Positions 7,683 through 16,760 are shown, counted from the first letter of the stretch. The stretch: 40,387 nt of DNA from Glycomyces buryatensis (GCF_004912275.1 NZ_STGY01000070.1:1-40387), one strand, 5' to 3'. The notes: generated from the sequence alone by a model not told the origin. Made by a program: numbers and translations.

Positions 7683-8240
7683 TCAGGCCAGACCGGCGCG
7701 GTGGTGGCGGCGGCACAGGACGGCGTAGCTGTCCATGTCGCCGACCTCGACCACGTCGCCGGAGAAGGCCATGACGCCGCCCGAGACGCGGGCGTTGTGA
7801 GTGCCGCGCGCGCCGCACCAGCAGTTGACGCGGACGGGCAGCTCCTCGACCCGGTCGGCGAGCTCGATGAGCCGCTGCGAGGCCGGGAAGAGCCGGCCGA
7901 GGAAGTCGGTCTTGAGGCCGAAGGCGTACACGTCGACGCCGAGTCCGTCGACGGCGTCGGCGAGGTGGTTGATCTGCTTGGGCGCGGTCAGGAACTGGAC
8001 CTCGTCGACCACGACATAGGGCGGGCGCAACTCGGCCAGGTCGTCGTAGAGGTCGAAGTCGGAGGTCACCTCTTTGGCCTTGTGCTCCAAGCCGATCCGG
8101 CTGGAGATGACGCCTTCGCCGCTGCGGTCCATGGACGTGTAGAGGACGCCGTGGCCGCCGAGCGAGTGGTGGTACTGGAGGGCGAGGGTGGACTTCCCGG
8201 CGTCCATGACGCCGAGATAGGCGACGAGTTCGTGCGACAT
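7683..8240 (-). CDS. tdk: Thymidine kinase, type II
   Basis: A 185-residue thymidine kinase of the type II (tetrameric, zinc-lasso) family, which phosphorylates thymidine with ATP in the salvage pathway. The P-loop is GVMDAGKST (residues 10-18), the Walker B is VVVDEVQFL, and the substrate region reads GLKTDFLG. The zinc-binding lasso has CWCG near the C-terminus, and a second CRRHH closes the protein. The ATG at 8240 is chosen since the frame upstream is low-complexity and the family starts just before the P-loop. An AGGAG lies close to the ATG. The gene stands alone between two terminator hairpins. Confidence 0.95.
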   Translation of the reverse strand: MSHELVAYLGVMDAGKSTLALQYHHSLGGHGVLYTSMDRSGEGVISSRIGLEHKAKEVTSDFDLYDDLAELRPPYVVVDEVQFLTAPKQINHLADAVDGLGVDVYAFGLKTDFLGRLFPASQRLIELADRVEELPVRVNCWCGARGTHNARVSGGVMAFSGDVVEVGDMDSYAVLCRRHHRAGLA

Positions 8241-8295
8241 GACTCCTATGGTGCCGGTTGGTCCGGCAGGGCCGGGTACCGACTCGCGGAGCGGT

Positions 8296-8320
8296 GCCCG
8301 GCGCCGCAACGGCGCCGGGC
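8296..8320 (-). terminator. Terminator of metH
   Basis: GCCCGGCGCCG-caa-CGGCGCCGGGC is a perfect 11-bp GC stem, 12 nt after the metH stop codon. No T-run is present. Confidence 0.6.
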
Positions 8321-8331
8321 GGGGGCCGTGG

Positions 8332-11300
8332 CTATTTCGCGTTGAAGTAGCTGGCTTCGGGGTGGTGCAGGACGATCGCGTCCGTCGACTGCTCCGGATG
8401 GAGCTGGTCCCCTTCGGACAGTTCGACGCCGATGCGGTCGGCGCCGAGCAGCTCCACGAGCGTGGCCCGGTCGGCCAGCTCCGGGCAGGCCGGGTAGCCG
8501 AAGGAGTAGCGGCAGCCGCGGAAGTCGACGTCGAGGATGCCCTTGAGGTCGCCGGGGTCGGCGTCGCCGACGGTGGATCCCGACGGGAGTTTCCACTCGC
8601 GCCGGATGCGGCGGTGCCAGTACTCGGCCAGCGACTCCGTCAGCTGCACGGTGAGTCCGTGGACCTCCAGGTAGTCGCGGTAGGCGTTGGCCTCGAACAG
8701 CTTGTTCGTGTACTCGGAGACCTTGGAGCCCAAGGTGACCAGTTGCATGCCGAGGACGTCGAGCTGCTCGCCGTCCTTGGCGCGGAAGAAGTCCGCCAGG
8801 CACTGCCGGCGGCCCTGGCGCTGCCGCGGGAAGGTGAAGCGGGCCCGCTCGGCGTGGCCGTTCTCGTCCAGGACCACGAGCGTATTGCCTTCCGCGTAGA
8901 CCGGAAGATAGCCGTAGACGACCTTGGCCTCGATGACATTGTCCGTGGCGAGCCGGTCGAGCCAGTAGCGCAGGCGGGGGCGGCCCTCGGTCTCGACCAG
9001 TTCCTCGTACGAGGGGCCGTCGTCGCCGCGCGTCGGCTTGAGGCCCCACTGGCCGAGGAACGTGGCGCGCTCGTCCAGCATCGAGGCGTACTCGGCCAGC
9101 GCGACGCCCTTGACGACCCGCGAGCCGAAGAACGGCGGGATCGGGATCTCGACGTCGGTGGCGACGTTGGATCGCACCGAGGTGTCACCCAGGTCGGGGA
9201 GCTTGTCGGCGACGAGCGTGGCCTGCTTGGCGCGTCGTTCCTGGCGTTTGGCGATCTTCGCGGCCTGGGCCTCGTCGATGACGGGTCCGCCCTCGCCGCG
9301 CTGGGCGGCCATGACCTTGTCCATGAGGGACAGGCCTTCGAAGGCGTCGCGGGCGTAGTGGACCTGGCCGCCTTCGAACATGCCGCGGAGGTCGTCCTCG
9401 ACGTAGGCGCGGGTGAGGGCGGCGCCGCCGAGCATGACCGGCCAGCGGCCCTGGAGGCTGCGGGCCATCATCTCGGCGAGGTTGTCCTTCATGATGACGG
9501 TGGACTTGACGAGCAGTCCGCTCATGCCGATGACGTCCGCGCCGTGTTCCTCGGCGGCGTCGAGGATGGCGTTGATGGGCTGCTTGATGCCGAGGTTGAC
9601 GACGGTGTAGCCGTTGTTCGACAGGATGATGTCGACCAGGTTCTTGCCGATGTCGTGGACGTCGCCGCGGACGGTGGCGAGGACGATGGTGCCCTTGTCG
9701 GCGGTGTCGGCCTTGTCCATGTGGGGTTCGAGGTGGGCGACGGCGAACTTCATGGCCTCGGCGGACTGGAGGACGAACGGCAGCTGCATCTGGCCGGAGC
9801 CGAAGCGGTCGCCGACGGTCTTCATGCCTTCGAGGAGGTGGTCGTTGATGATCTGCAGCGGTGTCTTGCCCTGGGCCATGGCCTCGTCGAGGTCGGTGTC
9901 CAGGCCGTTCTTGTCGCCGTCGATGATGCGCTGGGCGAGGCGCTCCTCGAGCGGCAGCGCGGCCAGGGCTTCGGCGCGGGCCTCCTTGGTGCCGGCCAGG
10001 CTGACGCCGTCGAAGATCTCGATGATCTTCTGGAGCGGGTCGTAGTCCTCGGTGCGGCGGTCGTAGACCATGTCGAGGGCGACCTGCTTGTGCTCCTCGG
10101 GGATCGAGGCCATCGGCAGGATCTTGGAGGAGTGGACGATCGCGCTGGTGAGCCCGGCTTCGACGCATTCGTTGAGGAACACGGAGTTGATGACCTGGCG
10201 GGCGGCCGGGTTCACGCCGAAGGAGATATTGGAGATCCCGAGCGTGAAGTTGACGCCCGGGTAGAGGCGGGCGATCTCGCGGATGGCCTCGATGGTCTCG
10301 ATGCCGTCCTTGCGGGTCTCCTCCTGGCCGGTGGTGATCGGGAAGGTGAGGGTGTCGATGAAGATGTCCTCGACGGCCATGCCCCAGTTGCCGACGAGGT
10401 CGTCGATGGTGCGGGAGGCGACGCGGACCTTCCATTCGCGGTCGCGGGCCTGGCCCTCCTCGTCGATGCACATGACGACGACGCCGGCGCCGTGCTCGAC
10501 GATGACCGGCATGATCCGCGCGTAGCGGGATTCGGGACCGTCGCCGTCCTCGAAGTTGACGGAGTTGACGATGCAGCGGCCGCCGAGGGCTTCCAGGCCC
10601 GCCTCGATGACGGGGGCCTCGGTCGAGTCGAGCATGATCGGCAGGGTCGAGGCGGTGGCGAAGCGGGCGGCGAGGACCTTCATGTCCTCGGCGCCGTCGC
10701 GGCCGACGTAGTCGACGCAGAGGTCGAGCAGGTGGGAGCCGCCGCCGGCCTGTTCGCGGGCGATCTCGACGCAGCGGTCGTAGTCGGCGGCGAGCATGGC
10801 GGTGCGGAAGGCCTTGGAGCCGTTCGCGTTGGTGCGCTCGCCGACGTTGAGGATCGAGATGTCCTGGTCGAACGGGACGTGGTGGTAGGAGGAGGACACC
10901 CCGGGTTCGCGGACCGGCGTGCGCGCCATCGGGACGGCGCCGTCGAGGCGCTCGCGGACGGCCCGGATGTGGTCGGGGGTGGTGCCGCAGCAGCCGCCGA
11001 TGAGGCTGACGCCGTAGTTCTTGACGAAGTCCTCGTGGGCGTCGGCGAGCTCTTCGGGGGTGAGCGGGTATTCGGCTCCATTGGGGCCGAGGGTGGGGAG
11101 CCCGGCGTTGGGCATGACCGAGATCGGGACCGGCGAGTGGCGCGAGAGGTAGCGGATGTGCTCGCTCATCTCGGCGGGGCCGGTGGCGCAGTTGAGGCCG
11201 ATGAGGTCGATATTGAGCGCCGCGAGGCTGGTCAGGGCCGCACCGATCTCGCCGCCGACGAGCATGGTGCCGGTGGTCTCGACGGTGACCTGGGCGATGA

Positions 11301-11862
11301 TCGGGACGGTGGTGCCGAGTTCGGCGTTGGCGCGCTTGGCGCCGATGACGGCGGCCTTGGCCTGGAGGAGGTCCTGGCTGGTCTCGACGAGGATGGCGTC
11401 GGCGCCGCCTTCGATGAGGCCGAGGACGCATTCCCGGTAGTGGTCCCGCAGGAGCGCGAAGGGGGCGTGGCCGAGGGTGGGCAGGCGGGTGCCGCCGCCC
11501 ATGGAGCCGAGCACGAAGCGCGGCTGCTCGTCGGTGGAGTACTCGTCGCATTTCTGGCGGGCGAGGGTGGCTGCGGCGCGGCCGAGCTCGCGGGCGCGTT
11601 CGACGATGTCGTATTCGACCAGTCCGCCGTAGTTGGCGTTGAAGCTGTTGGTCTCGACGCAGTCGGCCCCGGCGGCGAGGTAGGCGTCGTGGATGCCCAG
11701 GACGATGTCCGGCCGGGTGATGCAGAGGATGTCGGAGAGGCCTTCGTGCCCGTCGTAGTCCTCGAGGGTGGGGTCGAAGGCCTGCAGCATGGTGCCCATG
11801 CCCCCGTCGGCGATCACGACGCGACGGGACAGGGTTTCCAGGAACAGGCTTTTCGCAGACAC
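8332..11862 (-). CDS. metH: Cobalamin-dependent methionine synthase
   Basis: An 1176-residue MetH that transfers a methyl group from 5-methyltetrahydrofolate through cobalamin to homocysteine. All four modules are visible in order: the homocysteine-binding domain with zinc cysteines (GLNCATGPAEM, GGCCGTTPDH), the folate-binding barrel (ILNVGERTNANGSKAF, LDLCVDYVGRDG), the cobalamin-binding domain with the lower-ligand motif DVHDIGKN, and the C-terminal activation domain that binds S-adenosylmethionine (RGCRYSFGYPACPEL). The frame is open upstream, but the GTG at 11862 fits the family N-terminus and lies 7 nt after TACCCT, which suggests a leaderless mRNA. It is divergent from a small membrane-protein gene. 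No cobalamin riboswitch could be recognised in the 101-nt upstream gap. Confidence 0.97.
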   Translation of the reverse strand: MSAKSLFLETLSRRVVIADGGMGTMLQAFDPTLEDYDGHEGLSDILCITRPDIVLGIHDAYLAAGADCVETNSFNANYGGLVEYDIVERARELGRAAATLARQKCDEYSTDEQPRFVLGSMGGGTRLPTLGHAPFALLRDHYRECVLGLIEGGADAILVETSQDLLQAKAAVIGAKRANAELGTTVPIIAQVTVETTGTMLVGGEIGAALTSLAALNIDLIGLNCATGPAEMSEHIRYLSRHSPVPISVMPNAGLPTLGPNGAEYPLTPEELADAHEDFVKNYGVSLIGGCCGTTPDHIRAVRERLDGAVPMARTPVREPGVSSSYHHVPFDQDISILNVGERTNANGSKAFRTAMLAADYDRCVEIAREQAGGGSHLLDLCVDYVGRDGAEDMKVLAARFATASTLPIMLDSTEAPVIEAGLEALGGRCIVNSVNFEDGDGPESRYARIMPVIVEHGAGVVVMCIDEEGQARDREWKVRVASRTIDDLVGNWGMAVEDIFIDTLTFPITTGQEETRKDGIETIEAIREIARLYPGVNFTLGISNISFGVNPAARQVINSVFLNECVEAGLTSAIVHSSKILPMASIPEEHKQVALDMVYDRRTEDYDPLQKIIEIFDGVSLAGTKEARAEALAALPLEERLAQRIIDGDKNGLDTDLDEAMAQGKTPLQIINDHLLEGMKTVGDRFGSGQMQLPFVLQSAEAMKFAVAHLEPHMDKADTADKGTIVLATVRGDVHDIGKNLVDIILSNNGYTVVNLGIKQPINAILDAAEEHGADVIGMSGLLVKSTVIMKDNLAEMMARSLQGRWPVMLGGAALTRAYVEDDLRGMFEGGQVHYARDAFEGLSLMDKVMAAQRGEGGPVIDEAQAAKIAKRQERRAKQATLVADKLPDLGDTSVRSNVATDVEIPIPPFFGSRVVKGVALAEYASMLDERATFLGQWGLKPTRGDDGPSYEELVETEGRPRLRYWLDRLATDNVIEAKVVYGYLPVYAEGNTLVVLDENGHAERARFTFPRQRQGRRQCLADFFRAKDGEQLDVLGMQLVTLGSKVSEYTNKLFEANAYRDYLEVHGLTVQLTESLAEYWHRRIRREWKLPSGSTVGDADPGDLKGILDVDFRGCRYSFGYPACPELADRATLVELLGADRIGVELSEGDQLHPEQSTDAIVLHHPEASYFNAK

Positions 11863-11869
11863 GCTCTCA

Positions 11870-11875
11870 AGGGTA
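11870..11875 (-). promoter_or_regulatory. Putative -10 box for leaderless metH mRNA
   Basis: TACCCT on the minus strand, then 7 nt, then the metH GTG start. No Shine-Dalgarno of normal spacing is seen. Confidence 0.45.
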
Positions 11876-11950
11876 ATGGGGCGTGCCGGGAAGTGAGAAG
11901 CCCGTTTCACAGGTTGGGCACCGTGTCGGGCGAAAATCACACCCGACGAA

Positions 11951-11956
11951 TAGGAT
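11951..11956 (+). promoter_or_regulatory. Putative -10 box for leaderless small membrane-protein mRNA
   Basis: TAGGAT is followed by 7 nt and then the ATG at 11964. The same TAGGAT-N7-ATG arrangement occurs before mshC and the 28860 gene. Confidence 0.5.
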
Positions 11957-11963
11957 GCGAGGC

Positions 11964-12098
11964 ATGGAACTTCTCGCCTACCTCCTCGCCATCGCCGTTG
12001 GTATCGGCGTTCTGTATGCGACCGTCCGGTTGGCGGTGCGCCATGCGCTGGAGGAGATGTACGGGCGCGGTGAACGGCCTGGCCCGGACGGCCCATAG
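11964..12098 (+). CDS. Small single-pass membrane protein (44 aa)
   Basis: A 44-residue protein not matched to any family. A hydrophobic segment (AYLLAIAVGIGVLYATV, about residues 5-21) is followed by a basic/amphipathic stretch (RLAVRHALEEMYGRG) and an acidic, proline-rich tail, so the N-terminus probably lies outside and the tail in the cytoplasm. It is supported as a real gene by the TAGGAT box 7 nt before the ATG, by a coding-like third-position GC pattern and by its place in the divergent gap beside metH. It ends 46 nt before the PPOX gene and could be co-transcribed with it. Function unknown. Confidence 0.6.
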   Translation: MELLAYLLAIAVGIGVLYATVRLAVRHALEEMYGRGERPGPDGP

Positions 12099-12144
12099 CG
12101 GCGTAGTCTCGAGTCGTAACACCCCCGGTTGCGAAGGGACGCAA

Positions 12145-12783
12145 ATGGACACGTCAATCACTCACCTGTGGACGGAAGTCACCGACCCCGTGAAGCTCCG
12201 CGAGATCGTCGGAGAGGTCTCGGCCCAGGCCGCGAACAAGGAACGCCCGGTACTCCATCAGCGCGACCGCGAATGGCTGGCCGCCTCCCCCTACTGCGTG
12301 ATCGCGACCTCGGACGCCGAGGGCAACTGCGACGCCTCCCCCAAGGGCGACCCCGCCGGAGCACTCGTCCACGTCCTCGATGACTCCACCCTCGCCATCC
12401 CCGAGCGCAAGGGCAACCACCGCGTCGACGGATACCACAATGTCCTGACCAACCCCCACGTTGGCATCCTGTCGCTCATTCCCGGCCGCCGCGAGACGCT
12501 GCGCATCAACGGGCGCGCCCGCATCGTGTCCGACGCGCCCTTCTTCGAGGACATGATCGTCAAGGGCCACAAGCCGGTCCTGGCCCTGGTGGTCGAGATC
12601 GACACGATCTACTTCCACTGCGGCAAGGCGTCCATGCGATCGGGCATCTGGAAGCCCGAGACATGGACGCCCGACGTCCTGCCTTCGCACGCGAAGATGG
12701 TCAAGGAGACCCAGCCGATCGAACAGACGCTCGAAGAGCTCATCGACAAGTACGGCCCGAAGTACGAGCGGGGCCTGTACTAG
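12145..12783 (+). CDS. PPOX-type FMN-dependent flavoprotein
   Basis: A 212-residue member of the pyridoxamine 5'-phosphate oxidase-like split-barrel superfamily, closest in pattern to the MSMEG_1061-type group. Signatures are WLAASPYCVIATSDAEGNCDASPKGD (flavin-contacting strands), RKGNHRVDGYHNVLTNPHVGILSLIPG and the CGKASMRSGIW motif near the C-terminus. Such proteins bind FMN (or F420) and reduce small molecules; the actual substrate is not known. GAAGGGA precedes the ATG. It converges with phhA: the two genes share one CTAG that supplies both stop codons. Confidence 0.88.
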   Translation: MDTSITHLWTEVTDPVKLREIVGEVSAQAANKERPVLHQRDREWLAASPYCVIATSDAEGNCDASPKGDPAGALVHVLDDSTLAIPERKGNHRVDGYHNVLTNPHVGILSLIPGRRETLRINGRARIVSDAPFFEDMIVKGHKPVLALVVEIDTIYFHCGKASMRSGIWKPETWTPDVLPSHAKMVKETQPIEQTLEELIDKYGPKYERGLY

Positions 12784-13673
12784 CGGTTCTTCACCTCGGC
12801 CTTGAGCCGCTCGACCGCGTCGTCGTCGCAGGTGGCCCAGAACTCCCCCACCACATCCTCCAACTGGTCCATCGACCCGGCGTCGAAGAGTTTGTCCTGG
12901 TACTTGGTGATGTCGTAGTCGATGGTGCCCATCGTCCCCAGGTCCAGCGGCATGATCGTCATGCCCCGGAACTCGTCGATCTCCCCGTACGAGGAGAGGA
13001 TGCCCGCACCGTAGGCCTTGAGCTCGTCGGCCTCGGTCATGACCCCGAATTCGAGGGTGAACCAGAAGACGCGGGAGACGAACTCCAGCGCCTCCTCCGA
13101 GTGCACCCGCCGGGCGGCCTCCCCCGCGACGCGGTAGAGCGCGGCGAAGCGGGGCGCGGCCAGCGCGTTGGCGTGCCCGATGACCTCGTGGATGACGTCG
13201 GGTTCGGGCGTGTACAGCGGGACCGAGTGGTGGCGGATGTACTGGGTGGCGTGGAATTTGCCTTCGGCGAGGACCCCGTAGAAGTCCCTCAGCGGGACCA
13301 GGCCCGCCGCGGGCACGTAGCTGAACCCAGTGAGTGGTTCGAGGGCGCGGGATACCTCGGCGAGTTGCGGGATGCGGTCCCGCGGCAGCATCAGGCGTTC
13401 GGCGCCGCCGAGGTAGTCGCGGACGGCCATGTCTCGGTGTTTGACGGCCAGCTCCGCGCTGACCAGCCGCCAGATCTCGTGTTCGGCATCGGTGTAGGCG
13501 ACGGTCGGCATGGGGTCGCCGGGTTGCCAGTCCAATGCGAGTGCCGCGATGGCATTGCGTCGTTCGCGGTAGTCGGCGTCGGCGAAGCCTGGGTGGTTCT
13601 CACCCAGTTCCACGGAGACCGTTCCGTCGGCGTCGGTGTTGACCGGCGCGAAGTACTGACCTTCTTCGAACAT
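12780..13673 (-). CDS. phhA: Phenylalanine 4-hydroxylase (biopterin-dependent)
   Basis: A 297-residue aromatic amino acid hydroxylase that converts phenylalanine to tyrosine with O2 and tetrahydropterin. The iron ligands are H162 and H167 in IHEVIGHANA, and E208 in FWFTLEFG; the catalytic PDVIHEVIGH motif is intact. Length agrees with bacterial single-domain enzymes, with no regulatory ACT domain. No pterin-4a-carbinolamine dehydratase or dihydropteridine reductase is nearby, so pterin recycling must be encoded elsewhere. The ATG at 13673 gives the usual N-terminus. It lies 58 nt downstream of hypX in the same direction, so it could be the last gene of a uppP-mshC-hypX-phhA series. It overlaps the PPOX stop codon by 4 nt on the opposite strand. 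Confidence 0.93.
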   Translation of the reverse strand: MFEEGQYFAPVNTDADGTVSVELGENHPGFADADYRERRNAIAALALDWQPGDPMPTVAYTDAEHEIWRLVSAELAVKHRDMAVRDYLGGAERLMLPRDRIPQLAEVSRALEPLTGFSYVPAAGLVPLRDFYGVLAEGKFHATQYIRHHSVPLYTPEPDVIHEVIGHANALAAPRFAALYRVAGEAARRVHSEEALEFVSRVFWFTLEFGVMTEADELKAYGAGILSSYGEIDEFRGMTIMPLDLGTMGTIDYDITKYQDKLFDAGSMDQLEDVVGEFWATCDDDAVERLKAEVKNR

Positions 13674-13731
13674 AGGAACAGTCCATCAGGTGGGACGGCC
13701 CCTGTCAACGAGCTGGTGGGAATGGCAAGCC

Positions 13732-15402
13732 TTAGCCTGCGTGGCGTCCGGTGAAGCGGATTTTGCGGGGCGTCTCGGTGGGCGCGGATTTGCCGAGGAA
13801 GGCGCGGCGCTTGGCCTCGAAGCCGTGGCGGTCGTCGAAGAAGTCGCGGGCCATCTCGGCGAGCTCGATGGTCTGGAAGTACGAGAGCGGCTTCGATTCG
13901 GCGCGGCGGCGTTCCTTGGCGGCGAACATGCGTCCGCGCGTGACCGGGTCGTTGTAGCCGAGGGCGACCGCGCGCAGCCAGTTCTGGAACTCGCCCCATT
14001 CGCGGGGGCCGACGGCGCCGATCAGGCCGATGCGGGCGGCCTCGCCGACGGAGATGGGGAGCTTTCCCTGGAGGAGTTCTTCGGCCCGCTCGGCGCCGAC
14101 TCGGTCGGCGACCGACCAGGTGTGCAGCTCGGAGCCGAAGATGCCCATGTCGTAGTAGGGGTTGAGGATGACGCCGTCGCGGGCGACGGTGACGTCGGCG
14201 CAGAGGGCGGCCATGACGCCGCCGGCGCCGGCGTTGGCGGAGAAGGCGGCGACGGTGAGCTGGTCGGCGCCGGCGATGGCCACGCACAGCTCGTCGATGG
14301 CGTTGATGTTGGCCCAGGCCTCGGCGGCCGGGTTGGGGGCGGCGTCGATGACGCCGAGGTGGATGCCGTTGGAGAAGGCGTGTTCGGTGCCGGTGATGAC
14401 GAGCACGCGGGTGTCCTCGGTGAGGGCCTTCTCGACCGCGCCGGTGAGGCGGCGGCACTGCTCGGTATGCATGGCGCCGTTGTAGGAGCGCAGGGTCAGG
14501 AAGCCGATGTCGCCCTCGCGGCGGTACGCCGATTCGGCGAGGGATTCGGGGACGGTCCGGTAAGGGGCGTCGGCGGCCTCGATGACCATCGTGGCGGGGA
14601 GTTTGGGGCCCCGCTTGCCGGTGAGGGTGGCGGCATAGCCGACCCACAGGGTGCCGCTGCCGCAGGCGATCGCGACGGATTCGTCGCAGCGGCCGACGAC
14701 GGTGCCGGGGGCCGCGCCGGTGCTTTCGGCGCTTGCGGCGGCGTCGAACAGGCACACACCCTGGCCGCCCACCTCGGCGGGAGCTCCGGGTGCGCCGTCG
14801 GCGGCGGCGATGCGGCGGGCGATCTCGTCGGCCGGGGCGTTCCAGTCGATCTCGAAGGCCTTGCGGCGCAGCAGGGGCAGCTCGTCGGTGCCGGGGATGT
14901 CGCGGGGGTGGTCGTCGACCGGGATGGGGCGGGAGCCGGAGGCGACCTTGCGGACGGTCCGGTTCACGCAGTCCATGGCGGCGTCGGCGACGCGGCTGTT
15001 GTACAGCGAGGACTTGGTGATGTCAGCGGGGAGGTCGAATGTCGAAGTGGCCCAGATCGGTCCGGCGTCCATCTCCTCGACCGCCGAGAGTGCGGTGACG
15101 CCCCAGCGGGGGCTCTGGCCGAGGATGGCGTGGTCGAGCGAGGACGGCCCGCGGTCGCCCACCGGCCCGGGGTGGACGATGACGGTGGTCCAGCGCTGCC
15201 AGACCTCCTCGGGCACCCGGTGCTTGAGGAAGGGGCACAGGATCAGGTCGGGGTTGATCCGCTCGACCGTCCGGGTCATGTCCTCGGGAGAGGCGAACGC
15301 CGGCGCCAGCTCGACGCCGACGTCATGCCCCTGCTCCTGAAGGGCGCACCACACACGCTGGGTCAGGCCGTTGAAGGCAGACACCAGTAGCAGGATCTTC
15401 AA
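13732..15402 (-). CDS. hypX: HypX-like formyltransferase/crotonase fusion protein
   Basis: A 556-residue fusion of an N-terminal formyl-tetrahydrofolate-using domain (VIVHPGPVGDRGPSSLDHAI, about residues 74-93) and a C-terminal enoyl-CoA hydratase-like domain (SNGIHLGVIDAAPNPAAEAWANINAID, NAGAGGVMAALCADVTVARDG, then NPYYDMGIFGSELHTW). In HypX/HoxX of [NiFe]-hydrogenase systems this pair takes a formyl group from the folate and releases it as CO for the hydrogenase active site. Start: TTG at 15402 with CAGGAG 7 nt upstream gives the family N-terminus MKILLLVSAF; a GTG at 15441 is the alternative. No hydrogenase structural or hyp gene is in the window, so its partner is unknown. Confidence 0.85.
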   Translation of the reverse strand: MKILLLVSAFNGLTQRVWCALQEQGHDVGVELAPAFASPEDMTRTVERINPDLILCPFLKHRVPEEVWQRWTTVIVHPGPVGDRGPSSLDHAILGQSPRWGVTALSAVEEMDAGPIWATSTFDLPADITKSSLYNSRVADAAMDCVNRTVRKVASGSRPIPVDDHPRDIPGTDELPLLRRKAFEIDWNAPADEIARRIAAADGAPGAPAEVGGQGVCLFDAAASAESTGAAPGTVVGRCDESVAIACGSGTLWVGYAATLTGKRGPKLPATMVIEAADAPYRTVPESLAESAYRREGDIGFLTLRSYNGAMHTEQCRRLTGAVEKALTEDTRVLVITGTEHAFSNGIHLGVIDAAPNPAAEAWANINAIDELCVAIAGADQLTVAAFSANAGAGGVMAALCADVTVARDGVILNPYYDMGIFGSELHTWSVADRVGAERAEELLQGKLPISVGEAARIGLIGAVGPREWGEFQNWLRAVALGYNDPVTRGRMFAAKERRRAESKPLSYFQTIELAEMARDFFDDRHGFEAKRRAFLGKSAPTETPRKIRFTGRHAG

Positions 15403-15475
15403 TTGCGACTCCTGGGGGAAACGGGAGTCGGCGACACTCACCCTTGAGCGTATCCGGACTCGACATAGCGCACAA

Positions 15476-16717
15476 TCAGCGTGAGGAGTCTATTCCGAGC
15501 AATCCTTCGATTGTGGCGCGGGCCAGGTCCGATGCGGACGGGTCATCGCCACCAGCGGAAAGGGTCTCCGCGGCCCAATCGTCGACGGCTGCGAGCGCTC
15601 CGGCGGTGTCGAGATCGTCGGCGAGACGGGAGCGGACGGTGGTGAGCATCGCCCCGGCGGGCGGGGCCAGTTCGCGGCTGACGGCCTCGCGCCAGCGGCC
15701 GAGGCGCAGTTCGGCTTCGGCCAGGCGCGCGGCGGTCCACTGTCGATCGGACCGGTAGTGGCCGGCGAGCAGGGCGAGGCGCACGGCCGCCGGGTCGACG
15801 CCTTCGGCGCGGAGCTTGGAGACGAACACCAGGTTGCCCAGGGACTTCGACATCTTCTCGCCGTCGAGGCCGATCATGCCGGTGTGGACGTACGAGCGTG
15901 CGAAGGGCGCCTCGCCGGTGAGGGATTCGGCGTGGGCCGCGGAGAACGCGTGGTGCGGGTAGATGAGGTCGTTGCCGCCGCCCTGGACGTCGATGGTCGC
16001 GCCGAGGTATTCGAGGGCGATGCAGGTGCATTCGATGTGCCAGCCGGGGCGGCCGGGGCCGACGGCGGAGTCCCAGGACGGCTCGTTGTTCCGCGGGGCG
16101 TTCCACAGGACCGCGTCGAGCGGGTCGCGCTTGCCCTCGCGCTCGGGGTCGCCGCCCCGCTCGCGGGCGTAGACCGTCATGGTCTCGCGGTCGTAGTTCG
16201 ACTCCGAGCCGAAGCCGGGGTTGGACTCGACGGCGTAGTAGATGTCACCCGAGGCGTGCCGGTAGGCGGCGCCGGACTCCAGCAGTTGGGCGACGGCCTT
16301 GCCGACGGCGGGGATGGATTCGACGGCGCCGATGTAGTGGCGCGGCGGGACGATCGCCAGCGCCTCCATGTCCTCGCGGTACAGGGCCGTCTCGCGCAGT
16401 CCCAGTACCTGCCAGTCGGTACCGTCGCGTTCGGCGCGTTCGAAGAGCGGCTCGTCGACGTCGGTGACGTTCTGGACGTAGGAGACGTCGAGTCCCTGGT
16501 CGAGCCAGTAGCGGTGCACCAGGTCGAAGATGATCATGGTGGCGGCGTGGCCGAGGTGGGTGGCGTCGTAGGGGGTGATGCCGCAGACGTACATCGAGGC
16601 GGTTTCCGCTCCGGGCCGTACCGTTTCGCGCTGACCTGCGGAGGCGGTGTCGTGCAGTCTGAGGGCCGGTCCGTGGCCGGGCAGGGCGGGTACGTGGGGT
16701 GCGGTCCAAGATTCCAT
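15476..16717 (-). CDS. mshC: Mycothiol cysteine ligase MshC
   Basis: A 413-residue ATP-dependent L-cysteine:glucosaminyl-inositol ligase, the third enzyme of mycothiol synthesis. It is a class I cysteinyl-tRNA synthetase relative without the anticodon domain. The HIGH-like motif is HLGH (54-57), the KMSKS motif is KMSKSLGN, the zinc cysteine is C45 in [10 protein letters not shown], and [15 protein letters not shown] is also diagnostic. The length equals mycobacterial MshC. It shows that this organism uses mycothiol. The ATG at 16717 has no Shine-Dalgarno but lies exactly 7 nt after TAGGAT, so its mRNA may be leaderless although uppP ends 43 nt upstream. This adjacency to uppP is widespread in actinobacteria. 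Confidence 0.97.
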   Translation of the reverse strand: MESWTAPHVPALPGHGPALRLHDTASAGQRETVRPGAETASMYVCGITPYDATHLGHAATMIIFDLVHRYWLDQGLDVSYVQNVTDVDEPLFERAERDGTDWQVLGLRETALYREDMEALAIVPPRHYIGAVESIPAVGKAVAQLLESGAAYRHASGDIYYAVESNPGFGSESNYDRETMTVYARERGGDPEREGKRDPLDAVLWNAPRNNEPSWDSAVGPGRPGWHIECTCIALEYLGATIDVQGGGNDLIYPHHAFSAAHAESLTGEAPFARSYVHTGMIGLDGEKMSKSLGNLVFVSKLRAEGVDPAAVRLALLAGHYRSDRQWTAARLAEAELRLGRWREAVSRELAPPAGAMLTTVRSRLADDLDTAGALAAVDDWAAETLSAGGDDPSASDLARATIEGLLGIDSSR

Positions 16718-16724
16718 GACCGCG

Positions 16725-16730
16725 ATCCTA
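16725..16730 (-). promoter_or_regulatory. Putative -10 box for leaderless mshC mRNA
   Basis: TAGGAT on the minus strand, 7 nt, then the mshC ATG. It lies between uppP and mshC, so mshC may have its own start site in addition to read-through. Confidence 0.5.
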
Positions 16731-16760
16731 TTTCGCAACCGGCCGCACGGCCAGTGATCG

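Noticed and set aside
11863..11963. Cobalamin or SAM riboswitch upstream of metH
   Set aside because: The gap is only 101 nt, no B12-box or SAM/SAH riboswitch core could be found, and the start looks leaderless.
8239..12783. Very long plus-strand open frame (1514 codons) across tdk and metH
   Set aside because: It is the antisense shadow of metH in GC-rich DNA. Only its last 212 codons, the PPOX protein from 12145, are a real gene.
13690..15390. Plus-strand open frame of 566 codons opposite hypX
   Set aside because: Low-complexity Gly/Ala/Asp-rich translation with no family pattern, fully antisense to a clear HypX.
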